A stretch of 64,000 nucleotides of DNA from positions 4,216,001-4,280,000 of the forward strand of contig NZ_VIWU01000001.1 in assembly GCF_007994075.1 (NCBI RefSeq). The letters are read 5' to 3'. Under the pieces are notes generated by a model that had not been told where the DNA came from, did not search any database, and was given only the letters and a program-made list of their open reading frames with translations. The stretch comes from Pseudonocardia hierapolitana (GTDB lineage: Bacteria; Actinomycetota; Actinomycetes; Mycobacteriales; Pseudonocardiaceae). Shown here piece by piece: positions 25,801 to 35,949 of this stretch (position 1 is its first letter; each line of letters starts with the position of its first letter). The position numbers and the translations under genes were made by a program.

Positions 25801-25828
25801 GTTCCATACCTACTAGTAGGTATGGAAC
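25801..25828. promoter_or_regulatory. perfect 28-bp palindromic operator
   Basis: GTTCCATACCTA-CTAG-TAGGTATGGAAC reads identically on both strands with no mismatch. It sits between the divergent TetR start (25799) and the patatin-like start (25851), overlapping the probable -35 region of the latter, whose TACAGT -10 box is at 25838-25843. Textbook geometry for TetR autorepression. Confidence 0.92.
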
Positions 25829-25850
25829 GGTGTCAACTACAGTTCCGGTC

Positions 25851-26732
25851 ATGGGTCGGGCGCTCGTCCTCGGAGGCGGTGGGATCACCGGGGTGGCCTG
25901 GGAGCTCGGGATGCTGTGCGGCCTGCGTGAGCGCGGCATCGACCTCGCCGGTGCCGACCTGATCGTCGGCACGTCCGCGGGAGCGATCGTGGGAACGCAG
26001 CTCGCCACGGGCGTCGATCCCGAGGAGCGCTACGCCGCCCAGCTCGTACCGCCGGACGGTGAGGTCGCCGCCGCGCTCGGCTCGGGCACGTTGGTGCGGC
26101 TCGCCCTCGCCGCGGTGGCAGGCGGCCGGGACCCGCAGCGGGTGCGTGCGCGGATCGGCCGGTTCGCGCTCCGCGCGCGGACCGGCCCGGCGTCGGACCG
26201 GATCGCGGTGATCGGACGGCGGCTCCCGGTGCACGAGTGGCCAGGGCGGGCGCTGCGGATCACCGCGGTCGACGCCGACACGGGCGAGTTCGTCGTGCTC
26301 GACCGGGACTCCGGGGCGCCCCTCGTGGAGGCCGTGGCGGCGAGCTGCGCGGTCCCCGGCGTGTGGGCGCCCGTGAGCACCGGCGGGCGGCGGCTCGTCG
26401 ACGGCGGCCTGCGCTCGCCCGCCAACGCCGACCTCGCCGCCGGGTACGACCGGGTGGTGGTGCTGGCGCCGATCGTGCGCGCGATCGGCCCCATGATCGG
26501 GGTCGGGACGCAGATCGCGGCGCTGCGGGCCCGGGGGGCACGGGTGGCTCTCGTCAGCCCCGACGCCGAGGCGCTGGCCGCGATCGGGCGCAACGTGTTG
26601 GACCCGGCACGCCGCGCCGCTGCGGCGCGCGCCGGGCGCGCCCAGGCCGCGAGCGCGGCCGCCGAGGTGGCCGAAGCGTGGCAACGAGTGGGTGACGGGG
26701 ATCGCCGGTACGGCCGCGGACGCTCAGGGTAG
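25851..26732 (+). CDS. patatin-like phospholipase
   Basis: 293 aa. The full patatin signature is present: oxyanion loop LGGGGITGVAWELG (residues about 5-18), nucleophile elbow GTSAG (about 43-47), and the Asp of the dyad in VDGGLRSPAN (about 183). The predicted activity is ester or acyl hydrolysis of lipids, with the product unknown. The ATG was chosen because TACAGT (25838-25843) precedes it by 7 nt, probably leaderless. It is controlled with the divergent TetR gene through the shared palindrome. Confidence 0.92.
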   Translation: MGRALVLGGGGITGVAWELGMLCGLRERGIDLAGADLIVGTSAGAIVGTQLATGVDPEERYAAQLVPPDGEVAAALGSGTLVRLALAAVAGGRDPQRVRARIGRFALRARTGPASDRIAVIGRRLPVHEWPGRALRITAVDADTGEFVVLDRDSGAPLVEAVAASCAVPGVWAPVSTGGRRLVDGGLRSPANADLAAGYDRVVVLAPIVRAIGPMIGVGTQIAALRARGARVALVSPDAEALAAIGRNVLDPARRAAAARAGRAQAASAAAEVAEAWQRVGDGDRRYGRGRSG

Positions 26733-26741
26733 ACAGTAGCC

Positions 26742-27581
26742 ATGTCGCAGGTACCGAACATCCGCCTCAACAACGGAGTGCAGATCCCGCAGTTCGGGTT
26801 CGGCGTCTTCCAGGTCGAACCGGCCAGGACGGCCGAGGTCGTGCGCACGGCCCTCGACGCCGGCTACCGGCACATCGACACGGCTCAGGGCTACGGCAAC
26901 GAGGAGGGCGTCGGGAAGGCGGTCCGGGAGTCCGGGTTGGCGCGCGAGGAGGTGTTCGTCACCACCAAGCTCATCAACAACCGGCACGGTCACGACGAGG
27001 CCATCGCCGCGCTCGACGAGAGCCTGCAGAAGCTGGGCCTCGACTTCGTCGACCTCTACCTGATCCACTGGCCGCGGCCGCACGCCGACCGTTACGTCGA
27101 GACGTGGCGCGCGTTCGAGAAGATCCTCTCCGACGGCACCTTCAATTCAAAGGCCCGCTCGATCGGCGTGTCGAACTTCCAGGTGCCGCACCTGGAGCGG
27201 CTGGCGGCCGAGACCGGCACCGTGCCCGCCGTGAACCAGATCGAGCTGCACCCGCTGCTCGCGCAGCGCGAGCTGCAGGCCTACCACCGCGAGCACGGGA
27301 TCGCGACGGAGGCGTGGAGCCCGATCGGCAAGGGCGGCGACCTCCTGCGGGACGAGCGGGTCGTCGCGCTCGCGGAGAAGTACGGCAGGAGCCCGGCGCA
27401 GATCGTGCTGCGCTGGCACATCCAGCAGGACAACATCGTCTTCCCGAAGTCGGTCACGCCGTCGCGGATCCGGGAGAACATCGACGTGTTCGACTTCGAG
27501 CTGAGCCCCGACGACATCGCCACCATCGACGAGCTCGACTCCGGAACCCGCCTCGGGCCCGATCCCGACACCTTCGGCTGA
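26742..27581 (+). CDS. aldo/keto reductase (2,5-diketo-gluconate reductase type)
   Basis: 279 aa TIM-barrel NADPH reductase. Tetrad residues: Asp in GYRHIDTAQGYGNE (Tyr is the catalytic acid), Lys in VFVTTKLINN, His in DLYLIHWPRP. NADPH-binding C-terminus KSVTPSRIREN. The substrate is unknown. A TAGACA box (26730-26735) overlaps the patatin stop and lies 6 nt before the ATG, so it may be separately transcribed. The patatin stop is only 9 bp upstream, so readthrough is also likely. Confidence 0.93.
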   Translation: MSQVPNIRLNNGVQIPQFGFGVFQVEPARTAEVVRTALDAGYRHIDTAQGYGNEEGVGKAVRESGLAREEVFVTTKLINNRHGHDEAIAALDESLQKLGLDFVDLYLIHWPRPHADRYVETWRAFEKILSDGTFNSKARSIGVSNFQVPHLERLAAETGTVPAVNQIELHPLLAQRELQAYHREHGIATEAWSPIGKGGDLLRDERVVALAEKYGRSPAQIVLRWHIQQDNIVFPKSVTPSRIRENIDVFDFELSPDDIATIDELDSGTRLGPDPDTFG

Positions 27582-27626
27582 GCCACGGTCTGCGAGGTCG
27601 TCCGATCGCGCCTACCCTGGCGCGGC

Positions 27627-27932
27627 ATGTTGGCAATCACCGATACAGCGGCCGAAGCCATCAGGACCCTGACCACCGACGCCGAGCTGCCCGACGGGGG
27701 TGGTCTGCGCATCTCCGCCCCCGATCCCGAGCAGGGGCTGGAGCTCTCGCTGGCCGGCCGGCCGGACAACGACGACGTGGTGCTGTCCGGGGACGGCGTG
27801 AGCGTGTTCCTCGAGCCGGTGGTCGCCCAAGTGCTCGACGACAAGGTGCTGGACGTGCAGCCAGTGGCCGGCCCCGACGGTGGGCAGGAGCTGCGCTTCG
27901 CGATCGGCGTGCAGGATCGACCGGAGGCCTGA
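27627..27932 (+). CDS. Cys-less HesB/IscA-like protein
   Basis: 101 aa with the A-type carrier fold pattern (N-terminal ITDTAAEAIRTLT, then GGGLRIS, a beta-rich core and VFLEPVVAQVLDD). It contains no cysteine at all, so the three Cys that bind Fe-S in IscA/HesB are missing and classical cluster transfer is excluded. Such paralogues are common in actinomycetes; the role is unknown. A TACCCT box at 27613-27618 gives a leaderless spacing of 8 nt. Confidence 0.8.
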   Translation: MLAITDTAAEAIRTLTTDAELPDGGGLRISAPDPEQGLELSLAGRPDNDDVVLSGDGVSVFLEPVVAQVLDDKVLDVQPVAGPDGGQELRFAIGVQDRPEA

Positions 27933-28028
27933 CCGACACCGACCGACCAGCGGGCGGTTCCGTGACATCGGGGCCGCCCGCCGTCATGTCCGGATGTTCC
28001 GGCGAGATGAACCGGTAAAGTTCGCCCG

Positions 28029-30476
28029 GTGACGCTCGAGGCCCCCGCCACGCTCCGCCAGGTCCACCTCACGAGCGGGGCCGGTGTCCGCTGGTCGGTG
28101 CACGGACGTTCCGGGACACACCCGGCCACCGTGCCCGGCGAGGTGCACACCGACCTGATGGCCGCCGGCGCGATCCCCGACGTCTTCGACGGCGACAACG
28201 AGAGCGCGTTCGCCTGGATCGGTCGCACCGACTGGACCTATCGCGCGCGGTTCGCCTGGGAGCCCGACGGCGGCGCCCGGCAGGAGCTGGTGGCCGAGGG
28301 CCTGGACACGATCGCCACCGTCACTCTCAACGGCGTCGAGCTGGGCCGCACGGCCAACCAGCACCGCACCCACCGCTTCGACGTCACCACCGCGCTCGTC
28401 GCCGGTGAGAACGAGCTCGTCGTCGCGTTCGCCGCGCCCGTGGACGCCGCCGAGCGGCTCTCCGCCGAGCTCGGGCCGCGCCCGCACGTCAACCACCACC
28501 CGTACAACGCCATCCGCAAGACGGCCAGCAACTACGGCTGGGACTGGGGCCCCGACGTCGCGACCGTCGGCATCTGGCGGCCGATCCGCATCGAGTCCTG
28601 GAGCGGTGTGCGGATCGCGTCCGTGCGCCCACTCGCCACCGTGGACGGCGACTGTGGCGTCCTCGCCGCGCACGTCGAGCTGGCATGGGCCGATCCGGCG
28701 GGCGACGCCACCGTCGCGCTGCGGGTGGGCGAGGTCCGCGCCGCCGCGAGCGTCCCGGCAGGGCAGACGTCGGTGCTGGTCACGGCCGTCGTCGAGGACG
28801 TGGACCTGTGGTGGCCGCGCGGGCACGGCGACCAGCCGCTCTACCCCGTCGCGGTCGAGGCGAGCACCGCGGGCGGTGGCGTGGACACCTGGGACGGTCG
28901 CGTCGGCTTCCGCACGGTGACGCTCGACGTCGCCCCCGACGAGCACGGCGAGCCCTTCACGATCGCGGTGAACGGCGAGCCGGTGTACGTCCGGGGCGCC
29001 AACTGGATCCCGGACGACGCATTCGTCACCCGGCTGACGGCGGAGAGCTACCGGCGCAGCATCGGCGACGCCGCGGACGCCGGCATGAACCTGCTGCGCG
29101 TCTGGGGTGGCGGGATCTACGAGAGCGAGCACTTCTACGAGGCGTGCGACGAGCTCGGCGTGCTCGTCTGGCAGGACTTCCTGTTCGCCTGTGCCGCGTA
29201 CGCGGAGGAGGAGCCGCTGCGGGGCGAGGTCGAGGCGGAGGCGCGCGAGGCCGTCACGCGGCTGTCCCAGCACGCCAGCCTCGCGCTCTGGAACGGCTGC
29301 AACGAGAACATCTGGGGATTCGTCGAGTGGGGTTGGCGGCACCCGCTCGCCGGCCGCACCTGGGGCGCGGGTTACTACCTCGAGCTGCTGCCGGCGATCG
29401 TCGCGGAGCTGGACCCGCGCACGCCCTACTCGCCGGGGAGCCCGTACTCGTTCAGCCCGTTCATCCATCCCAACGACGCGTGCAGCGGCACCATGCACCT
29501 CTGGGACGTGTGGAACCAGGTCGACTACTCGACCTACCGCGACCACGCGCCCCGGTTCGCGGCCGAGTTCGGCTTCCAGGGCCCGCCGGCCTGGTCCACG
29601 TTGACGTCCGTCGTGCACGACGAGCCCCTCGACCCGTACGGCCCGCAGATGCTCGTGCACCAGAAGGCCGCCGACGGCAACCTCAAGCTGGAGCGCGGCC
29701 TCGGCGACCACCTGCCGCGGTGGCGCGACATCGACGAGTGGCACTGGATCACCCAGCTCAACCAGGCCCGGGCCGTCGGGTACGGGATCGAGCACTTCCG
29801 CAGCCTGTTCCCGCGCAACACCGGCGCCGTCGTCTGGCAGCTCAACGACAACTGGCCGGTGATCTCGTGGGCCGCCGTGGACTCCCGCGGCATCCGCAAG
29901 CCGCTGTGGCACGTGCTGCGGCGGGTCTACGCCGACACGCTCGTCACCGTGCAGCCGCGGGACGGGGTGCCCGCGCTGGTGGTGCACAACGACTCGCCGC
30001 GGGAGTGGTCGCAGCGCCTCACCGTCTCCCGGCGGCGGACCGGCGCCGGCAGCGCGGTGCTCGCGAGCGAGACGGTTCCCGTCACGGTCGGCCCGCGCAG
30101 CGCGGTCGCCGTGCCGCTGCCCGCCGGCCTCGTCACCCCGGGCTCGCCCGAGGAGGAGTTCCTGCAGGTCGGGACGGATGCCTACTGGTACTTCCGGGAG
30201 GACACCGCCCTGAAGCTGGTGCCGACGGCCGAGGCGGTGGCGGTGGAGGCCGAGCGCACCCCGGACGGCTACACGGTGCGGGTCGCCGCGACCGCGCTCG
30301 TCAAGGACCTCTGTCTGTTCCCCGACCGGCTGGACGCCGCCGCTCGCGTGGACACCGGCATGGTCACGCTCGTGGCGGGGGAGAGCCACACCTTCACCGT
30401 GACGAGCGGCGACCTCGATGCGACGGCGCTCACGCGGGCCCCTGTGTTGCGGGCGGTCAACGACCTCGCGATCTAG
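28029..30476 (+). CDS. GH2 beta-mannosidase
   Basis: 815 aa glycoside hydrolase family 2 enzyme, cytoplasmic (no signal peptide), releasing terminal beta-mannose. Domain order: jelly-roll sugar-binding domain (about 10-185), immunoglobulin-like domain, TIM barrel (about 290-640), C-terminal beta domains. Catalytic acid/base Glu in ALWNGCNENIWGF, nucleophile Glu in AAEFGFQGPPAW; NLLRVWGGGIYESEHFYEACDELG is highly typical of beta-mannosidases. GTG start with TAAAGT at 28016-28021 (7-nt spacer), leaderless. It may work with imported manno-oligosaccharides; no transporter is directly adjacent. Confidence 0.95.
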   Translation: MTLEAPATLRQVHLTSGAGVRWSVHGRSGTHPATVPGEVHTDLMAAGAIPDVFDGDNESAFAWIGRTDWTYRARFAWEPDGGARQELVAEGLDTIATVTLNGVELGRTANQHRTHRFDVTTALVAGENELVVAFAAPVDAAERLSAELGPRPHVNHHPYNAIRKTASNYGWDWGPDVATVGIWRPIRIESWSGVRIASVRPLATVDGDCGVLAAHVELAWADPAGDATVALRVGEVRAAASVPAGQTSVLVTAVVEDVDLWWPRGHGDQPLYPVAVEASTAGGGVDTWDGRVGFRTVTLDVAPDEHGEPFTIAVNGEPVYVRGANWIPDDAFVTRLTAESYRRSIGDAADAGMNLLRVWGGGIYESEHFYEACDELGVLVWQDFLFACAAYAEEEPLRGEVEAEAREAVTRLSQHASLALWNGCNENIWGFVEWGWRHPLAGRTWGAGYYLELLPAIVAELDPRTPYSPGSPYSFSPFIHPNDACSGTMHLWDVWNQVDYSTYRDHAPRFAAEFGFQGPPAWSTLTSVVHDEPLDPYGPQMLVHQKAADGNLKLERGLGDHLPRWRDIDEWHWITQLNQARAVGYGIEHFRSLFPRNTGAVVWQLNDNWPVISWAAVDSRGIRKPLWHVLRRVYADTLVTVQPRDGVPALVVHNDSPREWSQRLTVSRRRTGAGSAVLASETVPVTVGPRSAVAVPLPAGLVTPGSPEEEFLQVGTDAYWYFREDTALKLVPTAEAVAVEAERTPDGYTVRVAATALVKDLCLFPDRLDAAARVDTGMVTLVAGESHTFTVTSGDLDATALTRAPVLRAVNDLAI

Positions 30477-30485
30477 TGTTCAGGT

Positions 30486-31490
30486 GTGGAACACCGCTAC
30501 CTCGGCCGATCCGGCCTGAAGGTCTCCGAGATCACATACGGCAACTGGATCACCCACGGCTCCCAGGTCGAGAACGACGCCGCCGTCGCGTGCGTGCGCG
30601 CGGCCCTCGACGCCGGGATCACCACATTCGACACCGCCGACGCGTACGCGAACGGCGCGGCCGAGTCCGTGCTCGGCGAGGCGCTCAAGGGAGAGCGGCG
30701 CGCCTCGCTGGAGATCCTCACCAAGGTCTACTGGCCGACCGGGCCGAAGGGCCCGAACGACTCCGGCCTGTCCCGCAAGCACATCATGGAGTCGATCGAC
30801 GGCAGCCTGCGCCGGCTGCAGACCGACTACGTCGACCTCTACCAGGCCCACCGCTACGACGTCGAGACGCCGCTCGAGGAGACGATGCAGGCGTTCGCCG
30901 ACGTCGTCCGCGCGGGCAAGGCCCTCTACATCGGCGTGAGCGAGTGGACCGCGCAGCAGCTGCGCGACGGCCAGGCCCTCGCGAAGGACCTCGGCTTCTC
31001 GCTCGTGTCCAACCAGCCGCAGTACTCGATGCTGTGGCGGGTGATCGAGAGCGAGGTCGTGCCTGCGTCGGAGGAACTCGGCATCAGCCAGGTCGTCTTC
31101 TCGCCGATCGCGCAGGGCGCGCTCACCGGGAAGTACAAGCCCGGCGCCGCGCCCCCGCCCGGATCCAGGGCCACCGACGAGAAGGGTGGCGCCACCTTCA
31201 TCCAGCGGTGGATGGACGACGAGACGCTCACCCGCATCCAGGCGCTGGCGCCGATCGCGTCCGACCTCGGGCTCACGATGGCCCAGCTCGCCGTGGCCTG
31301 GGTGCTGCAGAACCAGAACGTGGCCGCGGCGATCATCGGGGCGTCCCGGCCGGAGCAGGTGGCCGACAACGCCGGCGCCAGCGGCGTGCGGCTGGAGGAC
31401 GAGGTCCTGAAGCGCATCGACGAGGCGCTGGGCGACGTGGTGGAGCGCGACCCGTTGAAGACGCAGTCGCCGCCCGCGCGCCCGAGCTGA
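30486..31490 (+). CDS. aldo/keto reductase (Kv-beta / YghZ-like)
   Basis: 334 aa NADPH-dependent TIM barrel of the potassium-channel-beta-subunit class. EHRYLGRSGLKVSEITYGNW is typical, with catalytic Asp/Tyr in FDTADAYANGAAE, Lys in ILTKVYWPTG and His in YQAHRYD. The C-terminal QNVAAAIIGASRPEQV binds the cofactor. A TAGTGT box at 30474-30479 overlaps the stop of the beta-mannosidase and lies 6 nt before the GTG, so a leaderless internal promoter plus operon readthrough are both plausible. Confidence 0.94.
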   Translation: MEHRYLGRSGLKVSEITYGNWITHGSQVENDAAVACVRAALDAGITTFDTADAYANGAAESVLGEALKGERRASLEILTKVYWPTGPKGPNDSGLSRKHIMESIDGSLRRLQTDYVDLYQAHRYDVETPLEETMQAFADVVRAGKALYIGVSEWTAQQLRDGQALAKDLGFSLVSNQPQYSMLWRVIESEVVPASEELGISQVVFSPIAQGALTGKYKPGAAPPPGSRATDEKGGATFIQRWMDDETLTRIQALAPIASDLGLTMAQLAVAWVLQNQNVAAAIIGASRPEQVADNAGASGVRLEDEVLKRIDEALGDVVERDPLKTQSPPARPS

Positions 31491-31514
31491 GGTCGTCCCT
31501 CTCGGATCAGCAGA

Positions 31515-31549
31515 GTGGCTTTGCTGACGCTGGACGTCAGCAAAGCCAC
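31515..31549. terminator. 15-bp-arm palindrome between convergent genes, copy 3 of the family
   Basis: Arms 31515-31529 (GTGGCTTTGCTGACG) and 31535-31549 are exact reverse complements with a 5-nt loop. It lies in the 69-bp gap between the aldo/keto reductase and the oppositely oriented ABC-F gene, so it could terminate both. The GTGGCTTT/AAAGCCAC ends match the palindromes at 1597 and 48345. Confidence 0.8.
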
Positions 31550-31559
31550 ATTGCCGGCA

Positions 31560-33197
<1,638 letters not shown>

Positions 33198-33223
33198 GTC
33201 GCCACCCACGCTACTGCCCGCCG

Positions 33224-33817
33224 TCACCCCGCCTGCGGCGGACGAGGGGCGAGGGGGAACGACTCGATCAGCACCCACTCGCCTCCGAAGGCGGGGCCGA
33301 CCCGTCCCATGAGCTCCACCGAGTCGAACTCGAACCCGGTACCGATGTCCGGCCCGGCGACCACCGCCCCGGCCCGCTGGACCTGCTCCCGGGCGCAGTC
33401 CTGGAACAACGTCAGGTGGGCGCGGTAGCCGTCGCCATAGGCGTCCACGGAGCGGGGCCTGATCACGGCATCGAAGGCATGGTGGAGCGAAACCAGGGCC
33501 GGCGTCGTCACGCACGGCATCCCACAGCTGTGCCGGTCCCCGTCCGGGTGGATCGTCCATCCGCCGGGGCCGAACGTGACCTGCGCCGGTTCCAGCCCGC
33601 CCGCGGTCTCCCTCAGCAGCGCGCGCATCTGATCGAGGCTCGCAATCCCGTGGAAGGTGCCCCTGACCGTGACGTGTGCCGGGATGACGGCGCGTTCCTG
33701 GCCGACGGCCTCCCTGACTTCGTCGACCATCCGCACCTGCTCGGGGGAGGCATGAGCGACCAACGCGTAGACGCTGTACCCGAAACGGTCGTTCGGAAGT
33801 GTGCGCGGGTCGGTCAT
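33224..33817 (-). CDS. 2'-5' RNA ligase-like (2H phosphoesterase) protein
   Basis: 197 aa. Two HxT/S-type motifs expected of 2H phosphoesterases: AHVTVRGTF (about residue 47) and AHLTLFQDC (about 135). The second-half geometry and length are close to LigT/YjcG-type proteins. The role may be cyclic phosphodiester hydrolysis in RNA or nucleotide metabolism. The ATG at 33817 has TAGGGT 8 nt upstream on its strand (33826-33831), a leaderless arrangement. It lies 26 bp upstream of the ABC-F gene on the same strand. Confidence 0.85.
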   Translation of the reverse strand: MTDPRTLPNDRFGYSVYALVAHASPEQVRMVDEVREAVGQERAVIPAHVTVRGTFHGIASLDQMRALLRETAGGLEPAQVTFGPGGWTIHPDGDRHSCGMPCVTTPALVSLHHAFDAVIRPRSVDAYGDGYRAHLTLFQDCAREQVQRAGAVVAGPDIGTGFEFDSVELMGRVGPAFGGEWVLIESFPLAPRPPQAG

Positions 33818-33940
33818 GCGCACCGACCCTAAGGCCACGTGCTCGGAGAATCCGAGAGCGGGCTCGGCTGTTGGTGACGTCGGTGGTGGGCACCGACCGG
33901 CGGGCCTGCGACCGCCTCGTGGTGCCCTACCGTGCCGGAC

Positions 33941-34762
33941 ATGGATCTCGGTGAGACGTTCTCGTGGGAGGGGCGGCGGATCGCCTGGGGTCGCGCCGGG
34001 TCCGGGCCCGCGGTCGTGTTCTGCCATGGCACGCCGTGGTCGTCGTGGTTGTGGCGGCCGTTCGCCGAAGCGCTGAGCACCGACTTCACGGTGCACCTGT
34101 GGGACATGCCGGGCTACGGCCGCTCCTCGAAGGACCCCGGCCACCCGGTCGACTTCGGCGTGCAGGCCGACGCGTTCACGGCGCTGCTCGCGCACTGGGG
34201 TCTCGACCGGCCGCACGTCGTCGCGCACGACTACGGCGGCGCCGTCTCGCTGCGTGCCCACCTGGTGCACGAGGTTCCGTACGCGTCGCTGCTGCTGGCG
34301 GACGTCGTCGCGATCCCGCCGTCGGGCTCGCCGTTCTTCCGGCTCGTGAAGCGGCACCCCGACGTGCTCGCGCAGGTGCCGCCGTACATCCACGAAGCGC
34401 TGGTCAGGGCGTACATCGGCAGTGCCGGCCACCGCGAGCTGCGCGAGGACGACCTCGCCTCGCTCGTCGCTCCGTGGCTCGGCGAGGAGGGCCAGCCCGC
34501 GTTCTACCGGCAGATCGCCGCCTACGACGAGCGCTACCTCGCCGAGAACGAGGCGCTGCTCGGCCGGATCGACATCCCCGTGAGCGTCCTGTGGGGCACC
34601 GAGGACACGTGGATCCCGGTCGGGACCGGGGAGCGGCTCGCCGGGGGCATCCGCGGGGCGGCGTTCACCCGCATCGCCGGTGCGGGGCACCTGATCCAGC
34701 TCGACGCCCCGGTCGCTCTGGCCACGGCCCTGCGGTCCTGGCTGCTCCGCGTCTCGGACTGA
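33941..34762 (+). CDS. alpha/beta hydrolase (haloalkane dehalogenase/epoxide hydrolase-like)
   Basis: 273 aa. Oxyanion segment CHGTPWSSWLW (about 31); nucleophile elbow AHDYGGAVSLR (about 95) with Asp at the nucleophile position, as in haloalkane dehalogenases and epoxide hydrolases rather than Ser esterases; later acid in LWGTEDTWIP (about 222); His in AGAGHLIQLD (about 246). The product is unknown. The ATG was chosen over a GTG at 33932 because TACCGT (33928-33933) lies 7 nt upstream and would overlap that GTG. Confidence 0.9.
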   Translation: MDLGETFSWEGRRIAWGRAGSGPAVVFCHGTPWSSWLWRPFAEALSTDFTVHLWDMPGYGRSSKDPGHPVDFGVQADAFTALLAHWGLDRPHVVAHDYGGAVSLRAHLVHEVPYASLLLADVVAIPPSGSPFFRLVKRHPDVLAQVPPYIHEALVRAYIGSAGHRELREDDLASLVAPWLGEEGQPAFYRQIAAYDERYLAENEALLGRIDIPVSVLWGTEDTWIPVGTGERLAGGIRGAAFTRIAGAGHLIQLDAPVALATALRSWLLRVSD

Positions 34763-34766
34763 GGGA

Positions 34767-35843
34767 TCAGAACGCGTAGCGCACGCGTAGCCAGGGGGTG
34801 TTCGCGGCGATGAGGTCCTGCAACCGCTGCACGCCCTCGCGCTTGTGGTTGTTGCGGTACCGGACGTTCCACATGCCGGTCTGCGACCGCTTGGCCTGCT
34901 GCAGCTCCGGCCGCCACAGCACGTCCTCGGCCTTGGGGTGCCAGCCGAGGTTGACCTCGTGCAGGTCCTGGTTGTGCGTCAACATGATGATCTCGCAGGC
35001 GGCCTGCTCCTTGAAGGGCGCGCCGAGCTCGCCGTCGAGGCGCTGCAACAGGTCCGCCCAGTCCCGCTCCCACCCCTCGCGCAGCACGACGGGTGAGAGG
35101 TTGAGGTGCACCTCGTAGCCGGCCTCGACGAAGTCGTCGATTGCGGCGATGCGCTCGCTGATCGAGCTCGTGCGGATGTCGAGCAGCTTCGCGTCGTCGT
35201 CCGGCATGAGCGAGAACCGGACGCGGGTGCGGCCCTGCGGGTCGTAGCCGAGCAGGTCGCGGTTGACGAACTTCGTGGCGAAGCTCGCCTTGGCGGTGGG
35301 CAGCTCGCGGAAGGTGGCGACGAGGTCGGCCACGTTGTCGCTGACCAGTGCATCCACCGAGCAGTCGCTGTTCTCGCCGATGTCGTAGACCCACGCGTGG
35401 GGGTCGACCTGGTCGGGTTCGGGCTTCACGCCCTGCCGGGACACGTGGCCACGCAGGTACTTCGTGATCTTGTCGATGTTGGTGAACACCGTGATCGGGT
35501 TGGCGTAGCCCTTGCGCCGCGGCACGTAGCAGTAGGCGCAGGCCATGGCGCACCCGTTGGACGTCGACGGCGCGATGAAGTCGCTGGAGCGCCCGTTGGG
35601 CCGCGCCGAGAGCGACTTCTTGACGCCCAGCACCAGCGTCTCGGTCTTGACCCGCACCCACCGGTCGACTTTCCCGGCGTTGCCGTGCAGCTCCGGGATC
35701 TGCCAGTGCGACGGCACCTCGACGATCTCGGCGTCGGGGAAGCGGGAGAGGACCTGCTGCCCGCGCGGGGAGGCGAGGGCCTCGGGTTCGGCGTAGACGG
35801 AGCGGACCTGGAGGAGGCGGGTGGTGGGAGACGACAGCGTCAC
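34767..35843 (-). CDS. spore-photoproduct-lyase-family radical SAM protein
   Basis: 358 aa. The radical SAM cluster motif CX3CX2C is in SNGCAMACAYCYVPRRKGY (about residues 95-112). FTNIDKITKYLRGH and the MLTHNQ segment fit the SPL-like clade, whose founding member repairs UV spore photoproduct in Bacillus endospores. This host does not make endospores, so it is probably a DNA-lesion repair relative or another radical SAM activity. GTG start. It converges with the hydrolase gene (4-bp gap). Confidence 0.88.
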   Translation of the reverse strand: MTLSSPTTRLLQVRSVYAEPEALASPRGQQVLSRFPDAEIVEVPSHWQIPELHGNAGKVDRWVRVKTETLVLGVKKSLSARPNGRSSDFIAPSTSNGCAMACAYCYVPRRKGYANPITVFTNIDKITKYLRGHVSRQGVKPEPDQVDPHAWVYDIGENSDCSVDALVSDNVADLVATFRELPTAKASFATKFVNRDLLGYDPQGRTRVRFSLMPDDDAKLLDIRTSSISERIAAIDDFVEAGYEVHLNLSPVVLREGWERDWADLLQRLDGELGAPFKEQAACEIIMLTHNQDLHEVNLGWHPKAEDVLWRPELQQAKRSQTGMWNVRYRNNHKREGVQRLQDLIAANTPWLRVRYAF

Positions 35844-35949
35844 AACCGGTTCAACAGTTGTTCAAGCGAGGGGATTCCGGCAAGTGCTCGACCTCGACGC
35901 CTGCGTCGAGCTCCTGGCGTCCTGGAGCCCCGCTGACGGACCCGGGGCC

